Numbered from the stretch's first letter, positions 33,954-43,009 are shown. The stretch: 46,186 nt of DNA from Verrucomicrobiota bacterium (GCA_003152315.1 PLZV01000007.1:1-46186), one strand, 5' to 3'. Made by a program: numbers and translations. The notes: generated by a model not told the origin, from the sequence alone.

Positions 33954-35975
33954 ATGACGGACACCCGACAGTTGCTTGCCGAATACGCAGTGAACGGCTC
34001 AGAAGCGGCCTTTCGCGAGTTGGTTGCGCGCTACATCAACTTTGTCTATTCGGTGGCGCTACGCCTCGTCGATGGGGATACGCAGTTGGCCGAGGACGTG
34101 ACCCAAACGGTTTTCATCGCCCTGGCAAGGAAGGGCCACACGCTTTCCAGTGACGTCATGTTGGGCGGATGGCTGCATCAGCACACGTATCACGTTGCCA
34201 CCCGGGCCGTGCGCGGCGAGCACCGCCGTCAATCTCGTGAACGCGAGGCCGTAGAAATGAACACGCTGCAGGACGACTCCGCTGCCAACTGGCGACAGGT
34301 TGCGCCAATTCTTGATGAAGCCATCACTCAACTCGGTAGCGAGGACCGCACCGCGATTCTGCTCCGCTTCTTCGAGCAACACGATTTCCGTTCGGTGGGC
34401 GAAGTGTTGGGAAGCAATGAAGACGCCGCGCGCATGCGAGTGAACCGCGCATTGGAGAAGTTGCATTCTCTACTGACACGCCGAGGCGTCGCTTTGTCAG
34501 TTGCGGCGTTGGCAACCGTCCTGGCCGCCAAGGCCATCACTGCCGCGCCCGCCGGCCTGGCAGTCACTGCTTCCAGCGTTGCCCGCGCCGGCGCAGCGGC
34601 GGGAACCAAAACCACCCTCTCCTTTCTGAAAACAATGACTATGGCAAAGTCTCAGGTTGGTATTGTCGGCGCCATTCTCGTGGCAAGCGTGTTGACACTT
34701 CTGGTGGTTCAACATCAAGCCCACGTCAACCTGGGCGAAGAACATCAATCTTTGCGCCAACAACCCGGCCCTGCTGGGGCAAGCGATACAGCAGGACCAC
34801 CTCTACCCGCCGATTATTCAAAGGGAGCAGTAGATCAACCAGGCGCTTCCCGACCCGCTTCGATAAGTGAGATTAACCAGTTGTTTGAGCTAAGTATTGC
34901 CAGACCTGAACGCTCTCGGTTTATCGCCGATATTGAATTGATCGAGCCTGCGGCAACTGAAGATCAGATTGTTGCTGCGCTGAAATCCCAAAATGAACTA
35001 CTAAAAGCTAGGGACAGCCGATTGTCCCCAACCCAGATGGCAGATTTGATAACCGTTCGCTCCAACGGCATTGTTCGCGCTAGGTCAGGCACGAGAATCC
35101 AACACGTCGAAGAATGGTATTCCGGTCATTACAATCGTATGGATGAAACTGATGAGGCAGTTGTGTCACCTGATTATTTGCAGGCACATTCAAATCAGTA
35201 CCACGATACCTTTGTGAATATTCATGATCCAACATTTTCTCCCTACACGAGCTTTATTGTGAACCATCAATTACGGGACGTGATGTTGACCGAAGATCCA
35301 GAAACATATTATAGGGTTCCAAATAATCTTTGGCGCGTGCTAGGACTCGATCAACCGGTTGGAATTCCACTATTCCTTGCGCTGGCGGACATTCATTCAA
35401 TGAACACCAATGCGAGCCATTCACTTAATCTTATTGATCGTGACTCATTGTTGAGTAGTGTGAAGGCTGATTCTCGGAAAGTGGAAAGCCTTCATAATGG
35501 TTCGGACGCTAACTGGCATTTGGCGGCTAGCGACGACAGTCTTGATGGCATTCCCGTTACTCGATTTGAGCTTGATGGGAAATATCATGCGCCCGAGTCG
35601 CCGATGCCTCTGTCCTCAATTCAAGCTATCTACTGGATTGGCCAGATGTTGAATCGAACTGTCTGCCTGCAGGCTACGTTAACCAATTTGACGCAGGGGA
35701 GTTCCTTTTTCTCCAAACGTGAACAGCTTGATTATAACGGGTATCCGCATGTGTGGAGGACTTCTGATGCGAAAAACGGTGTCATTAAAGAGTTTCATGT
35801 TGTTTTCAAAGAAATTGATCCCAATCCCACGTTTACAGATGCAGAGATTTTCACCCCGAGTTTTCCAGCCGATTATAATGTTTCCGACATGACATCCGGA
35901 ACCGCCAAGATTCTACAAAGAGCTATGCCAGAACCCCTATGCCAGAGCCCGCCCCTAACAGGGGTCAACCCGTAG
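33954..35975 (+). CDS. ECF sigma factor fused to membrane anchor and large C-terminal domain
   Basis: The 673-residue protein from the ATG at 33954 has three parts. Residues about 1-170 form an ECF sigma factor: region 2 (EAAFRELVARYINFVYSVAL, AEDVTQTVFIALARK, GGWLHQHTYHVATRAVR) and region 4 (LDEAITQLGSEDRTAILLRF, LGSNEDAARMRVNRALEKLH). An Ala-rich segment and one transmembrane helix follow (about 228-248, SQVGIVGAILVASVLTLLVV). Then come about 420 residues that should lie outside the cytoplasm. The external part is visibly AT-richer than the sigma part and belongs to no family I know. No anti-sigma gene is adjacent, so the external domain may itself control the sigma domain. AGGAG directly abuts the ATG; the frame is open back to 33825. 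Confidence 0.88.
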   Translation: MTDTRQLLAEYAVNGSEAAFRELVARYINFVYSVALRLVDGDTQLAEDVTQTVFIALARKGHTLSSDVMLGGWLHQHTYHVATRAVRGEHRRQSREREAVEMNTLQDDSAANWRQVAPILDEAITQLGSEDRTAILLRFFEQHDFRSVGEVLGSNEDAARMRVNRALEKLHSLLTRRGVALSVAALATVLAAKAITAAPAGLAVTASSVARAGAAAGTKTTLSFLKTMTMAKSQVGIVGAILVASVLTLLVVQHQAHVNLGEEHQSLRQQPGPAGASDTAGPPLPADYSKGAVDQPGASRPASISEINQLFELSIARPERSRFIADIELIEPAATEDQIVAALKSQNELLKARDSRLSPTQMADLITVRSNGIVRARSGTRIQHVEEWYSGHYNRMDETDEAVVSPDYLQAHSNQYHDTFVNIHDPTFSPYTSFIVNHQLRDVMLTEDPETYYRVPNNLWRVLGLDQPVGIPLFLALADIHSMNTNASHSLNLIDRDSLLSSVKADSRKVESLHNGSDANWHLAASDDSLDGIPVTRFELDGKYHAPESPMPLSSIQAIYWIGQMLNRTVCLQATLTNLTQGSSFFSKREQLDYNGYPHVWRTSDAKNGVIKEFHVVFKEIDPNPTFTDAEIFTPSFPADYNVSDMTSGTAKILQRAMPEPLCQSPPLTGVNP

Positions 35976-36095
35976 CAGGGTCAGGGTCACCGCCTTGCTC
36001 CTGACGTCAAGTTCAGCGCTCATATATGTGCGCCACCGAAATGGGTTCTCCTCTTTCCCTGTCCGTTTTGAGCGTCGGCGGTTACTATTCTATGG

Positions 36096-37538
36096 GTGAA
36101 CAGTCTGGCCGACCAACAGCTTTTGCGCGATTACACCGAGCGCCACTCGGAAGCGGCGTTTGCCGAACTTGTGCGCCGGCACGTTGACCTTGTCCATTCC
36201 GCCGCGTTGCGAATGGTTCGCGATGCGCATCTGGCTGAGGACGTGACGCAGGGTGTGTTTCTGGCCTTGGCGCGGAATGCCGCGCAACTCACGAACCGCC
36301 CCGTTTTGTCTGGCTGGCTGCATCGCACGGCGCAAAACCTCGCGGCCAACACCGTCCGCTCCGATGTGCGCCGCCGTGCCCGCGAGCAGGAGGCCGCCGC
36401 CATGAACGAATCGCTTGCCCCCGAACACGACTCTGTCTGGGAAGACATCGCCCCGTATCTCGACGCGGCGCTGGGCGAGTTGAGCGAACCGGACCGCGAC
36501 GCGCTATTGCTGCGCTACTTTGAACGCAAGTCTGCCCGCGAAATGGCGCAAACCCTGGGCACAAGCGAGGACGCCGCGCAGAAACGCATCAGCCGCGCCG
36601 TCGAACGCCTGCGCGAATTCTTTGCCAAACGCGGCATCACGGTCGGCGTGAGTGGACTTGTTGTCGTCATCTCTGCGAACGCTGTCCAAGCGGCGCCCGC
36701 AGGACTCGCGGTCACGATGTCCAGCGCTGCCCTGGCGAGCGTGGCTGCGGGAACCGGAACAATACTCACCTTTCTGAAAGTGATGACTATGACAAAGGTT
36801 CAGGCTGGAATTGTGTGTGGCATCGTTGTCGCCAGTGCGGTGACTTCTTTGCAGATTGAACATCAAGCCCAGGCCAAAATGCGCCAGGTGGACGTGTCCT
36901 TGCAGCAACAAACCAGTCAACTGGCCCAATTGCAGGCCCAGAACGAGCGGCTTTCGAATCTCCTGACACAGGCAAGCAGCCCGAACAGCCCGGGCGACCT
37001 GGTGAAACTGCGCGACGAGGTGGCAATCCTGCGTAGTCAAACCAAAGAACTGACGGTCTTGCAGGACGAAAAACGCCGGCTACAGGCATCACTGCCAGAA
37101 TCCCGACATGATTGGGGGGTCCATTCAGACGGGGACGATTCCGAATGGAGCGACAAGTTATCCGCCAAACTGAATTACATGAGCCTACTGGGGCTTGCGA
37201 TCCGCGAATACGCCAGGAACAACCAGGGTTGGCCTCCCACCAGCTTTGAGGAGGCGGCGGCTTTCCTGTCAGACCGAGCCCGTAACGAAACCAACTTTAC
37301 GCCGGCTCAATTTGAAATCGTTTACCACGGAAACATGTTTGGCGCGTACAACAAATATGCGCATCCGAAACGCGTCCTCTTCATCCGGGAACGGGAGCCC
37401 TGGAAGAACACGGACGGGAAGTGGGTGAAACTCTACGAAGCGATAAACGGTTTGAGGTGGAACGTCAGTCTGCCGTACGGCGATTTTGAGGCCTGGGAAG
37501 AGCAGCGCATCGTCCCACCCGAATCATCGAACGAATGA
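36096..37538 (+). CDS. ECF sigma factor fused to membrane anchor and coiled coil
   Basis: The 480-residue protein starts at a GTG. Residues 1-175 are an ECF sigma factor: region 2 (EAAFAELVRRHVDLVHSAAL, AEDVTQGVFLALARN, GWLHRTAQNLAAN) and region 4 (LGELSEPDRDALLLRYFERK, LGTSEDAAQKRISRAVERL). An Ala-rich linker, a transmembrane helix in MTKVQAGIVCGIVVASAVTS (about 232-250), a coiled coil (about 255-330) and an external domain of about 120 residues follow. The last part (IREYARNNQGWPP, HPKRVLFIRE, DGKWVKLYEA) resembles pilin-like Verrucomicrobiota modules. It shares the linker (APAGLAVT) and the LKxMTM segment with the preceding sigma gene. Its stop codon overlaps the start of the next gene. 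Confidence 0.9.
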   Translation: MNSLADQQLLRDYTERHSEAAFAELVRRHVDLVHSAALRMVRDAHLAEDVTQGVFLALARNAAQLTNRPVLSGWLHRTAQNLAANTVRSDVRRRAREQEAAAMNESLAPEHDSVWEDIAPYLDAALGELSEPDRDALLLRYFERKSAREMAQTLGTSEDAAQKRISRAVERLREFFAKRGITVGVSGLVVVISANAVQAAPAGLAVTMSSAALASVAAGTGTILTFLKVMTMTKVQAGIVCGIVVASAVTSLQIEHQAQAKMRQVDVSLQQQTSQLAQLQAQNERLSNLLTQASSPNSPGDLVKLRDEVAILRSQTKELTVLQDEKRRLQASLPESRHDWGVHSDGDDSEWSDKLSAKLNYMSLLGLAIREYARNNQGWPPTSFEEAAAFLSDRARNETNFTPAQFEIVYHGNMFGAYNKYAHPKRVLFIREREPWKNTDGKWVKLYEAINGLRWNVSLPYGDFEAWEEQRIVPPESSNE

Positions 37539-38401
37539 AAACACTTAAACTCGGCATCATCGGCGCGGTTGTGGCCGTCGCTCTGGCGTCCCCGTTGCTG
37601 GTTCAACATCGTACGGAAGTCCGCTGGCGCGCGCAGCAGCAAACCCTGCGGCAGCAGGCGGTTCTCCTGGACCAATGGTCGGCAGAGAATGCACGGCTCT
37701 CGAATGCTGTTGCTCAGGTCAAGAGTTCGCAATCTTTTTCCGACGCGCAACTCGCGAACTTGGTGAAACTGCGAAACGAATTCGGGGAGCTTCAACAGAC
37801 CATTCAAGAGATGGAACAGCTTCGGCACCAGATACAGCGATTGCGCGACCGCTTGCAGGATGCGGCCAAGGAGGAGGAGGATGGCCGTGACAACTACACC
37901 GCCCTTTTGGCAGACGAGATGCCGCGGAGGCAGGCGCGGGTGGCCCGGCTTAGACAGTGGCTGGAGGAAATGCCGGAGGAAAAGATTCCGGAACTGCGAT
38001 TCCTTTCCGAGGACGACTGGATAGCGGAGGTGGACGATCCATTGGTCACGGACGAGGACTATCGCAGCGCAATGTATGCTTTGCGGGCCGACGCCGACTG
38101 CGAGTTTGCCCGGAGGGCATTCCGGGCGCTCCGGCAATATGCCCAGATCAACAATGGCCAATTCCCAACCGATCTCTCGCAATTGAAACCCTATTTCGAG
38201 TCCCCCATTGACGATGCGATTCTGCAACGGTACGAGATCGTCCCAACGAAAAGCCTGGTCTCATCCCTCGCCGAGTTGGGCGGAGATCGGCTGATAACCG
38301 AGAAAGCTCCGGTTAACAAAGAATTGGATCTGCGCACGGCCATAGGCACAAACACGTGGCGCAACACTATGGAGGGGGGCCGGTGGGATCCAGTGCAATA
38401 G
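37535..38401 (+). CDS. Membrane-anchored coiled-coil protein, stand-alone sensor-like module
   Basis: The 288-residue protein has an N-terminal transmembrane segment (LGIIGAVVAVALASPLLVQH), a long coiled coil (about 25-120) and a C-terminal domain with RALRQYAQINNGQFPTDLSQ and LKPYFESP, which resembles pilin-like modules. It looks like the part of the upstream sigma fusion that follows the sigma domain: both have a TM segment, a Gln-rich coil with SAENARLSN or QNERLSN, and a similar end domain. Its ATG overlaps the sigma gene stop (ATGA), so it is coupled to it. It may partner the sigma fusion through the coil, perhaps as a regulator. This is inference. Confidence 0.8.
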   Translation: MKTLKLGIIGAVVAVALASPLLVQHRTEVRWRAQQQTLRQQAVLLDQWSAENARLSNAVAQVKSSQSFSDAQLANLVKLRNEFGELQQTIQEMEQLRHQIQRLRDRLQDAAKEEEDGRDNYTALLADEMPRRQARVARLRQWLEEMPEEKIPELRFLSEDDWIAEVDDPLVTDEDYRSAMYALRADADCEFARRAFRALRQYAQINNGQFPTDLSQLKPYFESPIDDAILQRYEIVPTKSLVSSLAELGGDRLITEKAPVNKELDLRTAIGTNTWRNTMEGGRWDPVQ

Positions 38402-38452
38402 GATCAGGCAGTTCCCAGCCATCGCCGATCATTTGGGCATGCCAAGAAGGGG

Positions 38453-39820
38453 TCACCCATTCAGCAACTTCTTCCACCGCTTGATCTGCGCCGCCACATT
38501 CTTTGGCGAGGGCGCGCCGATGGCGGTGCGGGCGGCCAGGGCCCGGCGGACGTCGAACACCTTACCGGCGGCGGGTCCGTACTTCTTGGCGGCGAGCTTG
38601 GGCAGCGAGATGTGGGTCTTTTCCACCTCGGCGACGAGCGCGCCGACGGCGTGATGGGCTTCGCGGAACGGCATCCCTTTCATCACCAGAAAATCAACAA
38701 GGTCGGTCGCGAGCATCAGCGGGTCGCTGGCGGCGGCTTCGCATTTGACGTGGTTCACATGGATGTGGCCCATCATTTCTGCCACCATGTGCAGCGTGGA
38801 CAATAAAACATCAGCCGACTTGAATAGCGGTTGCTTGTCTTCCTGCAAATCGCGGTTGTAGGTCAACGGCAGCGACTTCAGGAGCGTCAATGCCTGCACG
38901 AGGTTGCCGTAAAGCCGCGCCGTCTTGCCACGCGCCAGCTCGGCGATGTCGGGATTCTTCTTCTGCGGCATCAGCGACGAACCGGTCGTGTAGGCGTCGG
39001 CAATCGTGATGAAACCGAACTCCGCGCTCGACCAGAGAATCAAGTCCTCCGCCAGCCGCGATAAATGCGCGCCCGTGAGCGCCGCCGTCGCGTGAAATTC
39101 CACAATGAAATCGCGGTCGCCAACGGCATCCATCGAGTTCTGCGTCACACCCGCGAAACCGAGCAGCTTGGCAACATACGCGCGGTCGAGCTTCAGCGTG
39201 CTGCCGGCGATCGCGCCGGAGCCCAGCGGGCAAATGTTGGCGCGTTTGGCGCAGTCGGCAAAGCGCTCGGCGTCGCGACCCAACATCTCGACGTACGCAA
39301 GAAGATGGTGCGCCAGCAAGACGGGCTGGGCCCGCTGCAGGTGCGTGTAGCCCGGAATGACCGTGTCGCACTCCTTCTCCGCCAGCGTGACAAGTGCACC
39401 CTGCAAGTTTCGGATCTCGAAGTTCGTGCTGCGAATTTTTGCGACGAGCCAGAGGCGAATATCAGTGGCGATTTGGTCATTCCGGCTCCGGCCCGTGTGC
39501 AGCTTCTTGCCCGCCGCGCCAATCTTGCGAATCAGCGCCGCCTCGATGTTCATGTGGACGTCTTCGCAGTCAAAATCCCACTTGAATTTACCGGATTCGA
39601 TCTCGTGCTGAATGGCACGCAAGCCGCGCTCGATCTTCTTCACTTCCGCCCGGGTGAGCAGGCCGACCTTCGCCAGCCCTTTCGCATGGGCAATGGACCC
39701 GGCGATGTCGTGGTTGAACAACCGCCAATCGAAGCTGACGCTCTCGGTGTAAGCCTTGACGGCTTCCGCCGGCCCGGCCGAGAAACGACCGCCCCACGTT
39801 GACTGCGACGTTTTCTTCAT
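38453..39820 (-). CDS. argH: Argininosuccinate lyase
   Basis: The 455-residue protein is a full argininosuccinate lyase: WGGRFSAGPAEAVKAYTESV at the N-terminus, EDVHMNIEAAL, HTGRSRNDQIATDIRLWL, GYTHLQRAQPVLLAHHLL, and the signature loop GSSLMPQKKNPDIAELARGK with the flexible Ser. It splits argininosuccinate into arginine and fumarate. The downstream gene on the same strand side (39833-40636) lies 13 bases upstream of its start, so the two may be co-transcribed. A truncated copy of its 3' end lies at 28955-29235, 9.2 kb away in the same orientation. Confidence 0.98.
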   Translation of the reverse strand: MKKTSQSTWGGRFSAGPAEAVKAYTESVSFDWRLFNHDIAGSIAHAKGLAKVGLLTRAEVKKIERGLRAIQHEIESGKFKWDFDCEDVHMNIEAALIRKIGAAGKKLHTGRSRNDQIATDIRLWLVAKIRSTNFEIRNLQGALVTLAEKECDTVIPGYTHLQRAQPVLLAHHLLAYVEMLGRDAERFADCAKRANICPLGSGAIAGSTLKLDRAYVAKLLGFAGVTQNSMDAVGDRDFIVEFHATAALTGAHLSRLAEDLILWSSAEFGFITIADAYTTGSSLMPQKKNPDIAELARGKTARLYGNLVQALTLLKSLPLTYNRDLQEDKQPLFKSADVLLSTLHMVAEMMGHIHVNHVKCEAAASDPLMLATDLVDFLVMKGMPFREAHHAVGALVAEVEKTHISLPKLAAKKYGPAAGKVFDVRRALAARTAIGAPSPKNVAAQIKRWKKLLNG

Positions 39821-39832
39821 GAAGAGACGCTG

Positions 39833-40636
39833 TTAGTTATTGCCGCCGCCTTGTGGAGGCACCGCACCACCTGGCGGCATCCCGCTTGGCGGCATCATGC
39901 GCTGCATATTGGCCATCATCATTTCTTGCATGCTGCTGTACGCCTTGAAGTCGCTCGGCGGATCGAAGAGCGATGCGTCCGGCGCCGACAACTTGATGTC
40001 GCGGAGGTGAGTGGTGATGGTCGCACCCCCGCTCTGCATTTCGGTCTGGATTGGGAAGTCTTTCAGGTCGCTGGCCTTCCACACAATCATTTCATGCTGC
40101 TTGCCGTCATCAGTGGTAATGGTGACCTTGTTCTTCACGCAGGGATGACCATCCACGGTGTCCTTGCCAATCACGGTGCTCTCAACCGTCGGCTCCTTCG
40201 GTTCGGGCTTGCCCGGCGGCTGCATCTCCGCCGGAGTGATTTCGCAATACGCCTTCAGTCCCGGATACACCAGGTACATCAGCTTCTTGTCGCTCCGATA
40301 AATGCTGACCGTGCGATCCATGCCCATCTGCTTCATCTGGGCAAGGACTTGCGGCGGCATGTTGGCACCCTTCATGGATGTCATGTCCGTCTCCGTGCGC
40401 ACATTGCCCTTGAGGACCGCATAGGCCGACTCCATCTGCAGCGGCGCGGGCCGCGATTTGTCCGTGATCGTCACGTCCGCGGTCGCCGTGAACGACTGGT
40501 TCATCCCGAAAATCTTCGCCATCTGGCCGTTGCCGAAATCGCGCATCCCTCCGCCAAACATCCGTTGTCCAAAGACCACCGGCATCGTCAGACACACCGC
40601 CGCCAAAATCATTGCATAAATCCGAAATGCCTTCAT
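39833..40636 (-). CDS. Exported DUF4412-like protein
   Basis: The 267-residue protein has a signal peptide (MKAFRIYAMILAAVCLTMPV, VFGQ). Its domain of about 190 residues resembles DUF4412/LolA-like lipid-binding beta-sheets: FTATADVTITDKS, YRSDKKLMYLVYPGLKAY, GKDTVDGHPCVKNKVTITTD and VWKASDLKDFPIQTEM. A Met/Gly/Pro-rich tail (SMQEMMMANMQRMMPPSG and on) ends it. AAAGGAG lies seven bases before the ATG at 40636, so the longer frame to 40864 is rejected. It may bind a hydrophobic ligand in the periplasm. It sits 13 bases upstream of argH on the same strand. Confidence 0.85.
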   Translation of the reverse strand: MKAFRIYAMILAAVCLTMPVVFGQRMFGGGMRDFGNGQMAKIFGMNQSFTATADVTITDKSRPAPLQMESAYAVLKGNVRTETDMTSMKGANMPPQVLAQMKQMGMDRTVSIYRSDKKLMYLVYPGLKAYCEITPAEMQPPGKPEPKEPTVESTVIGKDTVDGHPCVKNKVTITTDDGKQHEMIVWKASDLKDFPIQTEMQSGGATITTHLRDIKLSAPDASLFDPPSDFKAYSSMQEMMMANMQRMMPPSGMPPGGAVPPQGGGNN

Positions 40637-40701
40637 GTCTCGTTCTCCTTTGTTGATACCACCGACCGTAGCAAGCGCGTCGCCGTCACACCAACAAAAA
40701 A

Positions 40702-41388
40702 ATGGCCCCTCACCGCGTCCTTGAGTACCATGCTCCCGTGAAACACGATATCCGCGCCGTTCTCTTCGATCTCGACGGGACCCTGGCTGACTCGCTGGCC
40801 GATTTGGCGAACGCCACCAACTGGGCGCTGGCGCAACTCGGTTGCCCCACGCATCCGGCAGCAAGCTATCGTTACTTCGTCGGCGACGGCGCCCGCGAGC
40901 TTTGCGCCCGCGCCTTGTCCGCTAACAAGCAGAATCTGGTGGACGAAACCCTGCGCCTGATGCGTGAGCGTTACGACGCGCACTGCTTCGACTTGACGAA
41001 ACTCTACCCGGGAATCCCCGAACTGATTTCGGCGCTCGTGAAACGCCGCTACCGCCTGGCGGTGCTGTCCAATAAACCCGACGTATTCACAAAGCGCATG
41101 ATCGGACACTATTTCAATCCATCACCCTTCGCAGTCGTACGCGGCCAATTGCCCAATGTCCCGCTGAAACCCGATCCGACTGCCGCGCTGCAGATCGCCC
41201 AGGAACTCGGCGTGCCGCCCGCGCAATGGCTCTACCTGGGCGACACCAACACCGACATGCGCACCGCGCTCGCCGCCGGCATGCACCCGGTCGGCGTCCT
41301 CTGGGGTTTTCGCGACCGCGAAGAGTTGGCCGCGAGCGGCGCGGAACACATCGTCGCAAAACCGGAAGAGGTGCTGGCTCTGCTATAG
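40702..41388 (+). CDS. gph: HAD hydrolase, phosphoglycolate phosphatase-like
   Basis: The 228-residue protein is a HAD-superfamily phosphatase with all four motifs: VLFDLDGTLADS (nucleophile Asp and acid/base Asp), LAVLSNKPD (Thr/Ser motif), Lys in PLKPDPT and GDTNTDMRTALAAG. The helical cap follows motif 1. This pattern fits Gph, which removes 2-phosphoglycolate formed in DNA repair; pyrophosphatase (PpaX-like) activity is also possible. The ATG at 40702 is used; a GTG at 40738 just before the first beta strand is a reasonable alternative, and neither has a clear ribosome-binding site. It is divergent from the DUF4412-like gene. Confidence 0.88.
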   Translation: MAPHRVLEYHAPVKHDIRAVLFDLDGTLADSLADLANATNWALAQLGCPTHPAASYRYFVGDGARELCARALSANKQNLVDETLRLMRERYDAHCFDLTKLYPGIPELISALVKRRYRLAVLSNKPDVFTKRMIGHYFNPSPFAVVRGQLPNVPLKPDPTAALQIAQELGVPPAQWLYLGDTNTDMRTALAAGMHPVGVLWGFRDREELAASGAEHIVAKPEEVLALL

Positions 41389-41431
41389 TGAGGGAAGACA
41401 ATAAGTTTTGACAGCAGGGTCCACATTTCGG

Positions 41432-42169
41432 ATGTTGCCACAAATGCGCAAGGATTTGATCACGTTTGGTTGCGGTTTTGTGGCCGGTGCAATCGCCGTC
41501 TGGTGCGTCGCCAGAGTTCATGGCGTCTCCGGCAATTCGAGCATACCAACACCACCCCCTTCTCCCGCTGGGCTTGCTCAAAGCCATCCTCCCCTCCCAC
41601 CTCGGCAAGAGGGGGAGCAAAAGAGTGATCGGCCGGGCAGTGGGCCGGTTCCCGTTGACCAGGGCCCCCCCACGATGCCGCTTCAAGCCAATGCAACGAA
41701 TGTGGCCGATGTGGCGCAAACGATTCTCATCCAGCACCTGCATCCGCAATTGCAGGCCGCGCTCAAGCAGTATTCATCGCTGGATAACAAGGACGGCCGC
41801 AGCTCCCTGGCGGATGATGTCGCCAACCTGGTCGACGACGATGTGCCAATCCGTGAGGTGGTGGAGGCTTTGGGGGTGATGTTCCATCAGGAACCGAGCA
41901 TTGAGGTAAGAATCGACATCCTCAATAATCTGCTCAACCTCGACGACCCTTCGTCCTACCAACTTCTCGTCCAGGGCGCCGATCCCAACCAACCCCAGGA
42001 AGTGCGCAAAGCGGCTATCTCCGTCCTGGGAGATTATGACGATACCTGGGCGGTGCCAACCCTCCAACAGCTTCTCTCGGACGGCGACGCGGAAATCAGG
42101 CAGGCGGCTCAAGAGGCCTTGACGCAGAAAACCAACCAAACACCCGGCTCAATTTTCTCGGCGCACTGA
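41432..42169 (+). CDS. HEAT-repeat protein with N-terminal membrane anchor
   Basis: The product of about 245 residues has a short N-terminus, a hydrophobic segment (ITFGCGFVAGAIAVWCVARV), a Pro/Ser-rich linker (about 32-85) and a C-terminal helical domain with PBS/HEAT-type repeats (VADVAQTILIQHLHPQLQAA, VRKAAISVLGDYDDTWAVPT, then IRQAAQEALTQ). It is probably anchored in the inner membrane with the repeats outside. The ATG at 41432 is chosen; 41444 is also possible, and an upstream TTG (41408) is less likely. The repeats suggest a protein-binding scaffold. It follows gph by about 40 bases on the same strand. Confidence 0.78.
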   Translation: MLPQMRKDLITFGCGFVAGAIAVWCVARVHGVSGNSSIPTPPPSPAGLAQSHPPLPPRQEGEQKSDRPGSGPVPVDQGPPTMPLQANATNVADVAQTILIQHLHPQLQAALKQYSSLDNKDGRSSLADDVANLVDDDVPIREVVEALGVMFHQEPSIEVRIDILNNLLNLDDPSSYQLLVQGADPNQPQEVRKAAISVLGDYDDTWAVPTLQQLLSDGDAEIRQAAQEALTQKTNQTPGSIFSAH

Positions 42170-42260
42170 CGATTGGTTGTCGCCACGTTGGTCTCGTCGT
42201 TCTCCATTGACAGTTGTGGTCCCGCCAGGCCCCTGCGCCGGTTACCGGTCATCACCAAAG

Positions 42261-42293
42261 CAAGAGGCGGTGGAATTGATCCACCGCCTCTTG
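42261..42293. terminator. Strong hairpin between convergent genes
   Basis: CAAGAGGCGGTGGA (42261-42274) and TCCACCGCCTCTTG (42280-42293) form a perfect 14-bp stem with a five-base loop. It lies between the HEAT-repeat gene (ending 42169) and the reverse-strand exported protein (ending 42310). It has only a weak T tract on either side, but would stop or stabilise both transcripts. Confidence 0.75.
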
Positions 42294-42309
42294 CGCGAAA
42301 AACAACTTA

Positions 42310-42804
42310 TTATGGGCAGCCTGCAGCCTTCTTAAACGCCGAGCTCGTCGTGACCTTGCCGGCGATGATTGCTCCATTGACCGCAATCGTAAATGTCTCA
42401 GTTGCCTTGAACGTCTTGTCATCTGACGTGGTGACAACGGCGGTCCCATTCGTCGCGCCGGTGCCTCCGAATGACAACAGCACAGCGTCCACTTCGTTAC
42501 TCTTTGCGTCTGGGCCCACCGTCAGGGAGGTGCCGATGATGGTCACTATGTTGGTGATCAGGTTCCCGCATTTGTCAACCGCTTCAAGCGCACCCGTGGT
42601 CGAATCAACAACCAGCTTCGCCGTCTTGCTGGTTGTGACACCACTGATAACGTCCTTGCTCGAGAAGCTCTTCGTGGTGACCACCCCGCTGGTCAGCTTC
42701 GTCTGCTTCCCGGTGATGTTCGCATTAAACAAACCGGCTTGAACCGTCGCGGCCACCAAGCCAACCAACACTCCCGCTACCACCGCTATGCGCATTACTT
42801 TCAT
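42310..42804 (-). CDS. Small exported protein of unknown function
   Basis: The 164-residue protein starts with a clear signal peptide (MKVMRIAVVAGVLVGLVAAT, VQAG). The mature part is rich in Thr, Val, Ser and Lys in alternating patterns (LTSGVVTTKSFSSKDVISGV), suggesting beta structure, with few Cys (DKCGN, AAGC). GGGAGGA lies just before the ATG at 42804, which fixes the start. I do not recognise a family. The next gene upstream, 277 bases away on the same strand, is the RRM protein. Confidence 0.75.
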   Translation of the reverse strand: MKVMRIAVVAGVLVGLVAATVQAGLFNANITGKQTKLTSGVVTTKSFSSKDVISGVTTSKTAKLVVDSTTGALEAVDKCGNLITNIVTIIGTSLTVGPDAKSNEVDAVLLSFGGTGATNGTAVVTTSDDKTFKATETFTIAVNGAIIAGKVTTSSAFKKAAGCP

Positions 42805-43009
42805 TCGGAATCCTCCCTTGACTATGTTTTTGTTAACTGGGCAAAGTTGTAACCGCGCGATGCGGCGCAAACTGCCTGCCCTTTCAATCTAAATCCCCTG
42901 ACCGTGGATGGTAGGTGCGCCACCCCGGTGTGTCAAGGCTCCAAGCCCGGATAAATAGATTACAATTCTGTAATGCGTGAGGCCGTGAATCTCATTCGCG
43001 CCAACCTCA

